Both the position numbers and the translations under genes were made by a program. Of a DNA stretch of 37,954 nt, positions 1-7,874 are shown in pieces. Position 1 is the stretch's first letter, and the number at the start of each line of letters is the position of its first letter. The notes below the pieces were generated by a model. The model was given only the letters and a program-made list of their open reading frames with translations, was not told the DNA's origin and ran no database searches. This DNA is from JADJVL01 sp039812765 (GTDB taxonomy: Bacteria; Acidobacteriota; Holophagae; Holophagales; Holophagaceae): assembly GCA_039812765.1 (NCBI GenBank), contig JBDIBF010000024.1:1-37954 (forward strand), read 5' to 3'.

Positions 1-1021
1 GAGGATGCTTCTTGCGCAGATCGATCCGGCGCGGGCGCGTGAGCCGGTCCACCTGGTTGAGCACCAGGAGCCGCGGATGGTCCCCGCAGCCGATCTCCCG
101 CAGCGTGGTCCCCACCACCTTGAGGTGGGCGTCGAGCTCGGGGCTGGCCGCGTCCGCCACCACCAGCAGCGCGTCGGCGGTGCGCACCTCCCCCAGGGTC
201 GAGCGGAAGGCCGCCACGAGCTGGTGGGGGAGCTTGCGGATGAAGCCCACGGTGTCGCTGACCAGGGCCTGCTTGGGCTTGCCGGTCTCGTCGTCGGCGC
301 CCAGCCAGGCCCGCCGGGTCGTGGTGTCCAGGGTCGCGAAGAGCATGTCCTTCGGCTCCCCCTGCCCGGTGAGGGCCCTCAGCAGCGTGGTCTTCCCGGC
401 GTTGGTGTAGCCCACCAGGGCGATGCGGGGCAGGCCCTCCATGCGGCCCTGGCGCTGGGTCTCCCGCACCTGCTCTAGGTGGGCCAGCTCCTTCTTCAGC
501 TGGGCGATGCGGGTCCGGGTCATGCGGCGGTCCACCTCGATCTGGGTCTCGCCGGGGCCGCCGCGCACGCCCACGCCGCCGACCTGCCGCTCGAGATGCG
601 TCCAGGCGCCCTTGAGGCGGGGCAGCTCGTACTCGCAGCGGGCCAGCTCCACCTGGGCGCGGGCCTCCCGGGTCTGGGCCCGCTGCTCGAAGATGGAGAG
701 GATCAGCCCCGTCCGCTCCAGGCAGGCGAGCCCCGTGGCCTTCTCGATGTTGCGGGCTTGGCTGCCGCTGAGGTCGTCGTCGCAGAGCAGCAGGGTCGCG
801 CCGGCGGCCTTGGCCTCCGAGGCGGCGAGGTCGAGCTGCCCCTTGCCGTAGAAGGTCCGGGCTTCGGGTGTGGGTCGGCGCAGCTTCCTGTGGGCCACGG
901 GCTCCAGCCCCGCGGCCCGGGCCAGCTCCGCCAGCTCCTTCAGGTGCTCCTCCACGGCGCGCTCCGTCTCCTGGGGGTCCTGCCGGGCGAGGAGGAAGCA
1001 GCGCGTGGGGGTCGAGGTCAT
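1..1021 (-). CDS. hflX: GTPase HflX (3' end cut off by window edge)
   Basis: Ribosome-associated GTPase of the HflX family (TRAFAC class, Obg-HflX group), which in other bacteria binds and splits stalled or heat-damaged 70S ribosomes in the cytoplasm. Read on the minus strand from ATG at 1021, the protein starts MTSTPTRCFLLARQ. An N-terminal HflX domain (about residues 1-190) includes the glycine-rich GGVGVRGGPGETQIE segment. The G domain has the P-loop GYTNAGKTTL, the G3 motif SDTVGF and a G4 motif written NQVD instead of the usual NKxD. The frame is open to base 1, so the last part of the G domain and the C-terminus lie outside. It is divergent from the gene at 1086 with a 64-bp gap. Family call is firm; the Lys-to-Gln change in G4 is visible but its effect is unknown. 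Confidence 0.95.
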   Translation of the reverse strand, partial: MTSTPTRCFLLARQDPQETERAVEEHLKELAELARAAGLEPVAHRKLRRPTPEARTFYGKGQLDLAASEAKAAGATLLLCDDDLSGSQARNIEKATGLACLERTGLILSIFEQRAQTREARAQVELARCEYELPRLKGAWTHLERQVGGVGVRGGPGETQIEVDRRMTRTRIAQLKKELAHLEQVRETQRQGRMEGLPRIALVGYTNAGKTTLLRALTGQGEPKDMLFATLDTTTRRAWLGADDETGKPKQALVSDTVGFIRKLPHQLVAAFRSTLGEVRTADALLVVADAASPELDAHLKVVGTTLREIGCGDHPRLLVLNQVDRLTRPRRIDLRKKHP

Positions 1022-1085
1022 CGGCTTCCAGGGTAACCCGGTGCCCGCGGAATCCCCGCTACCCTTCCCCCATGGCGGCCCGCCC

Positions 1086-1883
1086 GTGAACCCCCTCGCC
1101 CTGCGCCTCGCCGCCGAGCTGGGCGGCTCCCTGCTCACCGGGCCCGGACCCGGCCTGGATCTCCTGGCGATCGAGAGGATGAAGGCCCACGGCCTGCCCC
1201 AGGTGCTGGTGGCCTCCACCCACGCCCCGGACCTGCTGGAGCCCCTGGCGGCCATCGCCGCGGCGCAGGAGGCCGGACTAGGCCTGAACCTCGTCGCCGT
1301 GCTCCTCCTGCCCGGCGCGATCCCGGAGGCGGCCTTCCACCACCATCGGCGGCGGCTGGGCGCATTGATCTGCGCCTTGGACGCCGGGCTGCCCTGGCTC
1401 GACGGTCGGCCCATGCTGGCCAAGCGGCTGCCGGGGCGCATCCGGGCCGCGCGGCCCCTCGAGTTGCCGAAGGCGCCCCTGGCGCCCCTTGAGAAGGCCG
1501 AGCTGAAGGCCTTCCTCCCGGATTGGGACAAGGCGCGCCGGAAGGAGGTGTTCCGGCAGCCGGAATGGACCGCGGTCGGCGGCGGCTTCGAATCCTTCCT
1601 CTGGCCGGGCCTCGAAGCTCCCGCGGGCGCCGAGATCCTCGTGGGGCCCCTCGCGTTGTCCTCCGCGACGCCCGTGTCCGAGGCCCTGAGGGCCTCCCTC
1701 CGGGCCGCCCTGGGCCGGCCCGTGCCCTGCCTGCCCCTTCCCGGCGACCCCACCCTGCTCCATGCCTTGAAGGACCTCAGCCCGGACGTGGCGGCCTTCC
1801 GGGGCCCGGAGGCCGCGTGGCGGCAGGCCTTCGAGAGGATCGCGGCGCTCCCCGCCCCGCCCCACTTCTGCGCGAGGTGCTAG
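1086..1883 (+). CDS. hypothetical protein, 265 aa
   Basis: Not recognised. The frame is open and uses GC-rich codons like its neighbours. The protein is soluble-looking, rich in Leu, Ala and Pro, with no signal peptide or membrane segment. It begins MNPLALRLAAELGG from a GTG start at 1086. Visible points are a Gly/Pro-rich stretch near the start (LLTGPGPGLDLL), an alternating hydrophobic pattern suggestive of an alpha/beta fold (LPQVLVAST, LNLVAVLLL), a His/Arg cluster AAFHHHRRRLGAL, and a C-terminus ending FCARC with two cysteines. There is no clear Shine-Dalgarno sequence before 1086. An in-frame GTG at 1041 has a weak AGGG seven bases upstream and is an alternative start. It is divergent from hflX and followed 59 bp later by a small membrane protein. 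No function can be assigned. Confidence 0.7.
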   Translation: MNPLALRLAAELGGSLLTGPGPGLDLLAIERMKAHGLPQVLVASTHAPDLLEPLAAIAAAQEAGLGLNLVAVLLLPGAIPEAAFHHHRRRLGALICALDAGLPWLDGRPMLAKRLPGRIRAARPLELPKAPLAPLEKAELKAFLPDWDKARRKEVFRQPEWTAVGGGFESFLWPGLEAPAGAEILVGPLALSSATPVSEALRASLRAALGRPVPCLPLPGDPTLLHALKDLSPDVAAFRGPEAAWRQAFERIAALPAPPHFCARC

Positions 1884-1942
1884 GAACCTTTCCCCGCGGA
1901 ACCTCCGGCGCGCCTTCCCGCACGGCAAGCGTGGAGTCCGCC

Positions 1943-2488
1943 ATGCAACCCTACGCGCCGCCCCGCGCGCCCCTTCTCCGTCCCGACCCTGTCTACGAGC
2001 TGCGCCGCACGGCGCGGGGTGTGGGGGTGGGGGCCGTGGCGGCCGTGGTGGCCCTCGCGACGGCGTGGACGGCCCACGCCCTCGCGCCGGATCCGGCCTT
2101 CCTCGCGGTGCACGCGGCCTGCGCGGCGGCGGCCCTCGGCCCGGTGGGCCTGCTCGGCGGCCCCTACGTGGCCTTCCAGGGCACGGGGTCCTGGCAGCGT
2201 TGGGCCGCGGCGGTGCTCCGCGTCGCGCTTCTGTCGCTGGCGGCCGGGAGCCTGGGCGTGGCCCTCGGCGGCAGGGTGCTGATGCTCCGGGGGCACCCGT
2301 CCCCCTATGGCACCCTGGCGCCCGCGGGCCTCCCGGCGGCGCTCTGGCTCGCCGTGGGCTGCACCTGCCTGGCCCTGGCCTGGACCGGACTGGCTGGCCT
2401 CGTCCTGCGCATCCTGGCCCAGCGGTGGGTGGAGGCGTGGGCGCCGGACCCCGGGGACCTGCGCGGCAGGGACGGCGCCTCCCGGTAG
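1943..2488 (+). CDS. hypothetical membrane protein, 181 aa, four predicted TM helices
   Basis: Unrecognised inner-membrane protein. From ATG 1943 (a GGAG lies about seven bases upstream) the sequence has a short Pro-rich cytoplasmic start (MQPYAPPRAPLLRPD). Four hydrophobic segments follow at about residues 25-47, 52-74, 86-110 and 128-156, then a charged tail ending GRDGASR. Ala, Leu, Gly and Val dominate. No catalytic motif is visible. It is the last plus-strand gene before a minus-strand run and ends 8 bp from the stop codon of the TfoX-like gene, so the two are convergent with almost no spacer and no clear terminator. It might share a transcript with the gene at 1086. It may be a genus-restricted protein. 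Confidence 0.7.
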   Translation: MQPYAPPRAPLLRPDPVYELRRTARGVGVGAVAAVVALATAWTAHALAPDPAFLAVHAACAAAALGPVGLLGGPYVAFQGTGSWQRWAAAVLRVALLSLAAGSLGVALGGRVLMLRGHPSPYGTLAPAGLPAALWLAVGCTCLALAWTGLAGLVLRILAQRWVEAWAPDPGDLRGRDGASR

Positions 2489-2496
2489 GGTCGCGC

Positions 2497-2865
2497 TCAG
2501 CGCCGGGAGGGTGTCCGGGGCGCCGTTAACGCCTGGGCGTGGGCCCGCTGGACCCAGCGGGCGAGGCCCTCCTGGTCCTCCACCAGCGCCGGCGGAAGCA
2601 GCACCGCCCGCGGAATGGCTCCGCGGGAACGGTCGGGGAACCAGGGCTCCGCGCCGGGAAGGCTGCGCAGGGCCTCTGCGTCCGAGGCGTCCTGGAAGAC
2701 CAGGCCCAGCCGCCCGTCCTCCCGGATGAAGGCGAAAAGGTTGGCGCCAGCGAAGCAGCAGGGCCCGCCGAAGAGGACGCGCCGGGCGTAGGGCAGTTCC
2801 GCCAGGGCCTCGTCGAGCCTGGCCCGCAGGCGGGCTTCACCATGGGAGGCGGTATCAGTGTTCAT
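2497..2865 (-). CDS. TfoX/Sxy N-terminal domain protein
   Basis: Small 122-aa protein resembling the stand-alone TfoX N-terminal domain family (related to the competence regulator Sxy/TfoX). The signature is the LFGG motif at residues 31-34, followed by FAGANLFAFI and a predicted beta-strand region (GRLGLVFQDA), as in the family pattern 'MFGG...G..FA.i..d.lylk'. Stand-alone members are mostly uncharacterised, so a role in competence should not be assumed. The start at 2865 is supported by a GGAGGGAG sequence just upstream. It is the third gene of a minus-strand run lpdA - 71-aa orf - this gene, with a 19-bp gap to the upstream gene. The C-terminus is short, basic and probably disordered (TAPRTPSRR). 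Confidence 0.75.
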   Translation of the reverse strand: MNTDTASHGEARLRARLDEALAELPYARRVLFGGPCCFAGANLFAFIREDGRLGLVFQDASDAEALRSLPGAEPWFPDRSRGAIPRAVLLPPALVEDQEGLARWVQRAHAQALTAPRTPSRR

Positions 2866-2884
2866 CGCTCCCTCCGGAGCCGGA

Positions 2885-3100
2885 TCAGTCCTTCCAGTCC
2901 ACCTGGAGCTGGTGCTTGCGGAAATAATGCTCCACCCCTTCCATGTCCGCGAAGGGGCCCTGGAACAGCTTCGTGTCGTTCATGCCGGAATCCAGGGCCT
3001 TGATGACGATGAAGCCCACGCCCTCGGACTCCTGGATCTGGACCCACCAGCCCTTGAAGGCCCCCTCGGTGACGTAGCCGGCTCGGTTCAGGGGCAGCAT
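2885..3100 (-). CDS. hypothetical protein, 71 aa
   Basis: Small acidic/aromatic protein of unknown function, beginning MLPLNRAGYVTEGAF and ending QLQVDWKD. It contains the segment GWWVQIQESEGVGFIVI, which could form beta strands, then a charged helix with FADMEGVEHYFRKHQL. No cysteine pairs, signal peptide or TM helix are present. Its Shine-Dalgarno GAGG overlaps the TGA stop of lpdA (3111-3113), eight bases before the ATG at 3100, so it is very probably translated from the lpdA mRNA. Its tight link to lpdA could mean an accessory role near the dehydrogenase, but this is only positional inference. Confidence 0.75.
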   Translation of the reverse strand: MLPLNRAGYVTEGAFKGWWVQIQESEGVGFIVIKALDSGMNDTKLFQGPFADMEGVEHYFRKHQLQVDWKD

Positions 3101-3110
3101 TCGACGGACC

Positions 3111-4529
3111 TCACAGGTTGAGCGCCCGGCCCTGGACGGCCCGGGCGGCTTCGGGGAAGACCTCGTTCAAGGTGGGATGCGGGTACATGGTGGCGATCAG
3201 CTCGTCCACGGTCATCTCGCCTGCCAGCAGCGCCACGCTGCTGGCCACCAGCTCCGTGGCCTTGGGGCCGATGATGTGGATGCCCAGGATCTCGCCGTAC
3301 TTCGCCTCGGAGACGATCTTGATGAAGCCGTAGGGCTGGCCCACGATGTTCGCCTTGGCCATGGGCATGAAGGGGAAACTGCCCACCTTCACGTCGTGGC
3401 CCAGGTCCCGCGCCTTGCGCTCAGTCAGGCCCACGCTGCCGATCTCGGGATCGCAGTAAGTGCACCCGGGCACCCGGTCGTAGTTCACCGGATGGGGATG
3501 CACGTCCTTCCCGAGGCCCTGGGCGGCGTGCTCGGCCGCCACGATGCCCTCGTCGCTGGCCACGTGGGCGAGCCAGGGCGTCTTCACGATGTCGCCGATG
3601 GCGTAGAGGCCGGGCTCGGCGCTCTGCATCATCGCGTCCACCTCGACGTAGCCGCGGTCCACCTTGGCCTTGGTGGCCTCCAGGCCGATGCTTCCCGTGA
3701 CCGGCGCGCGGCCCACGGCGATGAGCACGTGGCTCGCCTCGATCGCGCCGGGCTTCTCGCCCTCGAGGTGGCAGACCACCTTGTCCGCATGCCGCTCGAG
3801 GCGGGTGATCTTCGTCTTCACCCGGACGTCCATCCTGTAGGTCTTGGTGAAGACCTTCGCGAGCTCCGCGCCGATGTCCGTGTCCTCCACGGGCACCAGC
3901 TGGTCCATCAGCTCCACCAGGGTGACCTTCGAGCCCAAGCGGGCGAAGGTGCTGGCGAACTCCACGCCGATGGCGCCCGCGCCCAGGATCACAAGGTGGC
4001 TGGGCAGCTCCGTCATGTCCAGGATGTGGTCGCTGTTGAGGACGCGGATCCCGTCGGTCTCCAGGCCCGGCAACTCCCGGGGCACCGAGCCCGTGGCGAG
4101 GATGATCCGCTTCGCGTCATGGACCTCGGCGCCGGCCTCGCCCTTCACCTCCACGCGCCCGCCGCCGAGCAGCTTCCCGAAGCCCTTCAGGACCTGCACC
4201 TTGTTCTTCTTCATGAGGAACTCGATGCCCTTGCCGTTCTTCAGCACGATGCGGTTCTTGCGCTTCACGATGGCGTCGAGGTCCGCGCGCAGGTTCGACA
4301 CGTCCACGCCGGCGATGCCGTACTCCGCCAGCTCGTGCATGTGCTCGAAGCGGTGGGCGGTCTCCAGCCAGGTCTTGGCGGGGATGCAGCCCCGACGCAG
4401 GCAGGTGCCGCCCAGGCCCGCCGGATCCTTCTCCACCAGGGCGGTGGACAGCCCCAGCTGGGCGGCCCGGATGGCGGCGATGTAACCGCCCGGGCCGGAG
4501 CCGATCACGATCATGTCGAAGGCGGCCAT
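3111..4529 (-). CDS. lpdA: dihydrolipoyl dehydrogenase (E3)
   Basis: FAD-dependent disulfide oxidoreductase of 472 aa that reoxidises dihydrolipoamide with NAD+ as the E3 part of 2-oxoacid dehydrogenase or glycine cleavage complexes in the cytoplasm. Visible features are the FAD-binding GSGPGG at residues 10-15, the redox-active cysteines C43 and C48 in GGTCLRRGCIPAK, the NAD-binding GAGAIGVEFAS, the second FAD motif YAIGDI, and the C-terminal catalytic pair H451/E456 in YPHPTLNEVF. Length and order are normal for the family. E1/E2 subunits are not in the window, so the partner complex is unknown. It heads a minus-strand run with two small orfs and lies 42 bp downstream of the desaturase. Start ATG 4529 is family-like (MAAFDMIVIGSGPGGY). 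Confidence 0.96.
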   Translation of the reverse strand: MAAFDMIVIGSGPGGYIAAIRAAQLGLSTALVEKDPAGLGGTCLRRGCIPAKTWLETAHRFEHMHELAEYGIAGVDVSNLRADLDAIVKRKNRIVLKNGKGIEFLMKKNKVQVLKGFGKLLGGGRVEVKGEAGAEVHDAKRIILATGSVPRELPGLETDGIRVLNSDHILDMTELPSHLVILGAGAIGVEFASTFARLGSKVTLVELMDQLVPVEDTDIGAELAKVFTKTYRMDVRVKTKITRLERHADKVVCHLEGEKPGAIEASHVLIAVGRAPVTGSIGLEATKAKVDRGYVEVDAMMQSAEPGLYAIGDIVKTPWLAHVASDEGIVAAEHAAQGLGKDVHPHPVNYDRVPGCTYCDPEIGSVGLTERKARDLGHDVKVGSFPFMPMAKANIVGQPYGFIKIVSEAKYGEILGIHIIGPKATELVASSVALLAGEMTVDELIATMYPHPTLNEVFPEAARAVQGRALNL

Positions 4530-4571
4530 TCAAGCGCTCCTGGGCGTTCCGTTCCCGTCCATCATGCCAAA

Positions 4572-5717
4572 TCAGGCGAAGGCGAGCACCTGCCGGGCCT
4601 CCGTCCGCGCGGCGCGCCACTCGCGCCAGGCGGCCTTCAGCTCCTCCCGGTGCGCGGCCATGGCGGCCTTCCACTCCGCGCGGGCGGCGCGCCAGGCCTC
4701 GGCCCGTGCGGCGCCCTGGGCCTGCCACGTGGCCTTCTTGGCCTCCCACGCCTCCCGGCGCTCCTGCCAGCCCGCCAGGGCCGCGTCGAGACGGGCCCGG
4801 GCCTCGGCCAGGCGCGTGGCCATCGCCTCGGCGACGCCGGGGCTGGACAGGGCCAGCCGCTCCTTCAGGCGCTTCTCCTCCATGGCGAGCCGGGCCCGGC
4901 GCACGGCGGCTTCGGGCACGCGCCGGAACCGGGAGACGAGGCCGACCCAGGCCAGGAGGTTCAGGATCCACTTGGTGCTGTCCCAGTGGTACCAGGCCAC
5001 GCCGTTGCGGTAGTCCCACTGCCACATGTGGTGGAAGTTGTGGAAGCCCTCGCCGTAGGTGAGCGGCGCCAGGAGCCAGTTGTCCCGGGCGCTGTTGGCG
5101 TCGGTGTAGGGTCTGCCGCCAAAGGCATGGGCGGCGCTGTTGATGAGAAAGGTGGTGTGGTGGGTCAGCACGATGCGCAGGACCAGCCCGATGACCAGGT
5201 GGCCCCAGACATTTCCGGTCGCGAGGCCGATGCCCACCGGGATGAGGGCCACCACCGCGCCGATCTTGAAGTGGTTCCGGTGCTGCCACATCACAAGGCG
5301 GTCCTTCTGCAGGTCGGCGACGCCCTGCAAGTCGATATCCCGCCCCTCCATCACCCACAGCCAGTGGGCGTGCCAGAAGCCCTTCTGGATCGGGTAGGGA
5401 TCGCGGTCCGTGTCCACGTGCCGGTGGTGCAGCCGGTGGTCCGAGGCCCACTTCAGGGCCGAGTTCTCGAAGCTGGCGGCGCCCAGGCAGAGCAGCACGA
5501 AGCGCACCGGCGTGCTGGCCGTGTAGGCCCGGTGGGCGAACAGGCGGTGGTAGCCCGCGCTGATGGCGGTGCCGATGGCGAAGACCATGCCCAGGCAGAC
5601 CAGGGCCTCGCTCCACCGCAGCCCCTGGAGGGCGAGCTTGAGGGGCACCAGGACGAGGGCCAGGGCCAGCGTTCCGGTCAGGAACACCGTGTTCAGGGGA
5701 TGCCAGCTACGGCTCAA
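4572..5717 (-). CDS. acyl-CoA desaturase (Delta9-type) with coiled-coil C-terminal tail
   Basis: Membrane di-iron fatty acid desaturase that would insert a cis double bond into saturated acyl chains. The three histidine boxes are complete: H57RLFAH62, H94RLHH98 and H226NFHH230, with further conserved histidines (LTHHTTF). Hydrophobic membrane segments lie around residues 10-30, 37-55 and 150-185. I place the start at TTG 5717 because a GGAG sits six bases upstream and homologous sequence begins there; the reading frame is open to 5924 but that part is unlike desaturases. Residues 271-381 form a long Ala/Arg/Glu-rich helix with tryptophans spaced by 7 or 11 residues, outside the catalytic core. 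It is divergent from the symporter at 5887, and its leader contains a hairpin. Confidence 0.92.
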   Translation of the reverse strand: MSRSWHPLNTVFLTGTLALALVLVPLKLALQGLRWSEALVCLGMVFAIGTAISAGYHRLFAHRAYTASTPVRFVLLCLGAASFENSALKWASDHRLHHRHVDTDRDPYPIQKGFWHAHWLWVMEGRDIDLQGVADLQKDRLVMWQHRNHFKIGAVVALIPVGIGLATGNVWGHLVIGLVLRIVLTHHTTFLINSAAHAFGGRPYTDANSARDNWLLAPLTYGEGFHNFHHMWQWDYRNGVAWYHWDSTKWILNLLAWVGLVSRFRRVPEAAVRRARLAMEEKRLKERLALSSPGVAEAMATRLAEARARLDAALAGWQERREAWEAKKATWQAQGAARAEAWRAARAEWKAAMAAHREELKAAWREWRAARTEARQVLAFA

Positions 5718-5728
5718 GGCTGCTCCAG

Positions 5729-5760
5729 AGTCTGGCCCGATCGGACCGGTCCTCCAGACT
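5729..5760 (-). promoter_or_regulatory. leader hairpin / palindrome cluster upstream of the desaturase
   Basis: The arms AGTCTGG (5729-5735) and CCAGACT (5754-5760) form a 7-bp perfect stem around 18 bases. The inner part contains the palindromes CCGATCGG (5737-5744) and GGACCGGTCC (5743-5752), and an overlapping CCAGAGTCTGG lies at 5725-5735. It sits just outside the Shine-Dalgarno sequence of the desaturase (5723-5726). It could be an operator for a dimeric repressor or a structured 5' leader. Seen in sequence; function is inferred only. Confidence 0.4.
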
Positions 5761-5886
5761 ACCCGGGGTCTGCCCGGGTCGGCCCGGATCCTTCTCCGGC
5801 GGGCCGGGCAGCCCTCGGGCCACCGCCTGGAGCCTCCCGGCCCGGCCATCCATGGGACACTTTCCGTTTCCTGTCTCGAGGCTGGC

Positions 5887-7218
5887 GTGAGCGCAACGAA
5901 GGGTCCCTGGTACCGGTCGAGCACGTTCTGGATCTTCGTGGGCCTCGTGATGGGCGTGGTCCTGGGAGGCTTCCTGCCCCAGGACGCCTACCCGCAGGCC
6001 TTCAATTTCTTCCAGTTCCTCTCCAAGGCCTTCATCAGCCTCATCAAGAGCATCATCGTCCCCATCCTGGTGGCCACCATCATCTCGGGCATCGCCCAGA
6101 CCGGGGACATCAAGGCCGTCGGGCGGATGGGGGGCAAGGCGCTTCTCTACTTCGAGATCGTCACCACCCTCGCCCTCTTCATCGGCCTGGCCATCGCCAA
6201 CTGGGTGAGGCCGGGCGAAGGCCTGCCGCTCCGGCTGGATGCCCATACGGCCATCGCGGCTCCCAAGACGCTCTGGGAGACGCTGCAGCACGTGTTCCCC
6301 AGCAACTTCTTCAAGCACGCCGCCGAGGGCGACATCCTGCCGGTGGTGGTCTTCGCGACGTTGTTCGGGATCGCCCTGACCCGCACCGGGGAGAAGGGAC
6401 AGCCGGTCCTCACCTTTTTCCAGGCCCTCGCCCAGGTGATGTTCAAGTACACCGACATGGTGATGGCCCTCACCCCCATCGGCGTCTTCGGCGCCATGGC
6501 CTACAACGTGAGCCACATGGCCGCGGGCCAGACCATCAACGGCGTCCTGCTCAAGGGCTGGCCGGCGGTGCTCCACCTCGTGGGCCAGTACGCCCAGCTG
6601 GTGGGCAGCCTCTACTTCGCCCTGCTCTGCCTCTTCGGACTGGTCTTCGTGCCGGTGATGCTGATGTTCCGCATCCCCATCCTGGGCTTCCTGAGGGCCA
6701 TCAAGGACCCGGCCCTGACGGCCTTCAGCACCGCCAGCAGCGAGGCCGCCCTGCCCAAGCTGCTGGAGGAGACCGTGCGCTTCGGCGTGCCCCGGCGGGT
6801 GGCCAGCTTCGTCATCCCCACGGGCTACAGCTTCAACCTGGACGGCTCCACCCTCTACCTCGTGCTCGCCAGCCTCACCATCGCCCAGGCGGCGGGCATC
6901 CACATGAGCTTCGTGGCCCAGATCGCCATGGTCTTCACCTTCATGCTCACCAGCAAAGGCGTCGCGGGCGTGCCCCGGGCGACCCTGGTGATCATCGCCG
7001 GCACCTGCGCCAGCTTCGGCCTTCCCGGCGAAGCCGGGATCGCCATGCTCCTGGCGGTGGACGAGATCATGGACATGGCCCGGACCATGATCAACGTTGT
7101 GGGCAACGGCCTCGCCTCGGTGGTCATCGCCAAGTGGGAAGGCGTCTTCGGCACCGAGCGGGAGGTGCTGCCCGACGAGATGACCGGACGCGCCCTGGAG
7201 CCGGAGGGCCGGCCATGA
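5887..7218 (+). CDS. dicarboxylate/amino acid:cation symporter (DAACS family)
   Basis: Inner-membrane Na+ or H+ coupled transporter of the glutamate/aspartate/C4-dicarboxylate family (GltP/DctA/GltPh fold), 443 aa. Diagnostic motifs are the serine-rich hairpin HP1 AFSTASSEAALPKLLEE, the TM7 cation/substrate motif written NLDGS (usually NMDGT), HP2 SKGVAGVPRA, and the TM8 region MDMARTMINVVGNGLASVV carrying the Asp and Asn substrate and cation ligands. The start GTG 5887 gives MSATKGPWYRSSTFWIFVGL with a CGAGG about seven bases upstream. The longer open frame upstream is not family-like and overlaps the divergent desaturase leader. Its stop overlaps the start of the HAD gene (ATGA), so they are co-translated. 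Substrate (glutamate, aspartate or a C4 acid) cannot be decided. Confidence 0.93.
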   Translation: MSATKGPWYRSSTFWIFVGLVMGVVLGGFLPQDAYPQAFNFFQFLSKAFISLIKSIIVPILVATIISGIAQTGDIKAVGRMGGKALLYFEIVTTLALFIGLAIANWVRPGEGLPLRLDAHTAIAAPKTLWETLQHVFPSNFFKHAAEGDILPVVVFATLFGIALTRTGEKGQPVLTFFQALAQVMFKYTDMVMALTPIGVFGAMAYNVSHMAAGQTINGVLLKGWPAVLHLVGQYAQLVGSLYFALLCLFGLVFVPVMLMFRIPILGFLRAIKDPALTAFSTASSEAALPKLLEETVRFGVPRRVASFVIPTGYSFNLDGSTLYLVLASLTIAQAAGIHMSFVAQIAMVFTFMLTSKGVAGVPRATLVIIAGTCASFGLPGEAGIAMLLAVDEIMDMARTMINVVGNGLASVVIAKWEGVFGTEREVLPDEMTGRALEPEGRP

Positions 7219-7868
7219 CGCTGATCGTCTGGGACTTCGACGGGACCCTGGTGGACAGCCGCCCCCTCATCGAGGCCGGGATGGCCCACGCCCTGGCGCG
7301 ACTGGGGCTGAAACCCGGCCTCATGGCCGAGTGGCTGAAGTACGTCGGACTGCCAGTGGAGGAAGGCATCCGGCGCGCCTTCGGTCCGCTCGGGATGGGA
7401 CCCGACGAGGTCCTGCCCGCCTACCGCAGCTTCGGCCACGCCGACCACGAGCACCTCATCCGCCCCTTCGAGGGCATGTCTGAGCTCGTCTCGGAGCTGC
7501 GGAGCCGCGGCCAGGCCATGGCCCTGGCCACGTCCAAGCGGCGCGTGCCCCTGGACCGCCAGCTCGCCGCCTTCGGCTGGACCGGAGTCTTCGAGCCCGT
7601 CATCACGCCCGATGACGTGGCCAGCGGTAAGCCGGATCCCGAGAGCCTCCACCGCATCCTGGACCTCACGGGACTGGCGCCCTCGGACCTGCTCATGATC
7701 GGCGACACACCCTTCGACCTGGACATGGCCGCGGCGGCCGGCGTACCGTCCATCGCCGTGGGCCACGGATTCTACCCCGCCGAGGCCCTCGCCGCCTGCG
7801 GCCCCCGGGCCTATGCCCCGGACACTGCCGCCCTGCGGGACATCCTCCTCGCCTTCCTCCCCGCCTGA
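7215..7868 (+). CDS. HAD-family hydrolase (phosphoglycolate phosphatase-like)
   Basis: Soluble 217-aa haloacid dehalogenase superfamily phosphatase. Motif I is DFDGTLVDS with nucleophile D7 and acid/base D9. A helical cap follows (about residues 15-85), then motif II ATSKRR, and motif III/IV are seen in GKPDPE and MIGDTPFDLDMAAAAGV. This is the subclass IA layout shared by phosphoglycolate phosphatase (Gph), PpaX and beta-phosphoglucomutase. The exact substrate is not readable. The ATG overlaps the stop codon of the symporter gene (ATGA), and moaC starts six bases after its stop, so the three genes probably form one operon although their functions do not obviously connect. Confidence 0.92.
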   Translation: MTLIVWDFDGTLVDSRPLIEAGMAHALARLGLKPGLMAEWLKYVGLPVEEGIRRAFGPLGMGPDEVLPAYRSFGHADHEHLIRPFEGMSELVSELRSRGQAMALATSKRRVPLDRQLAAFGWTGVFEPVITPDDVASGKPDPESLHRILDLTGLAPSDLLMIGDTPFDLDMAAAAGVPSIAVGHGFYPAEALAACGPRAYAPDTAALRDILLAFLPA

Positions 7869-7874
7869 GCTGCC

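Noticed and set aside
5718..5924. Longer N-terminus of the desaturase starting at 5924
   Set aside because: The added 69 residues are Arg/Pro/Gly-rich, unlike desaturases, overlap the divergent symporter's start, and would hide the RBS-supported TTG at 5717.
3177..7868. A 1563-codon open frame on the plus strand
   Set aside because: Most of it runs antisense to lpdA and the desaturase, is rich in His, Gly, Arg and Leu as GC-rich shadow frames are, and only its last 217 codons (HAD phosphatase, own start at 7215) look like a protein.
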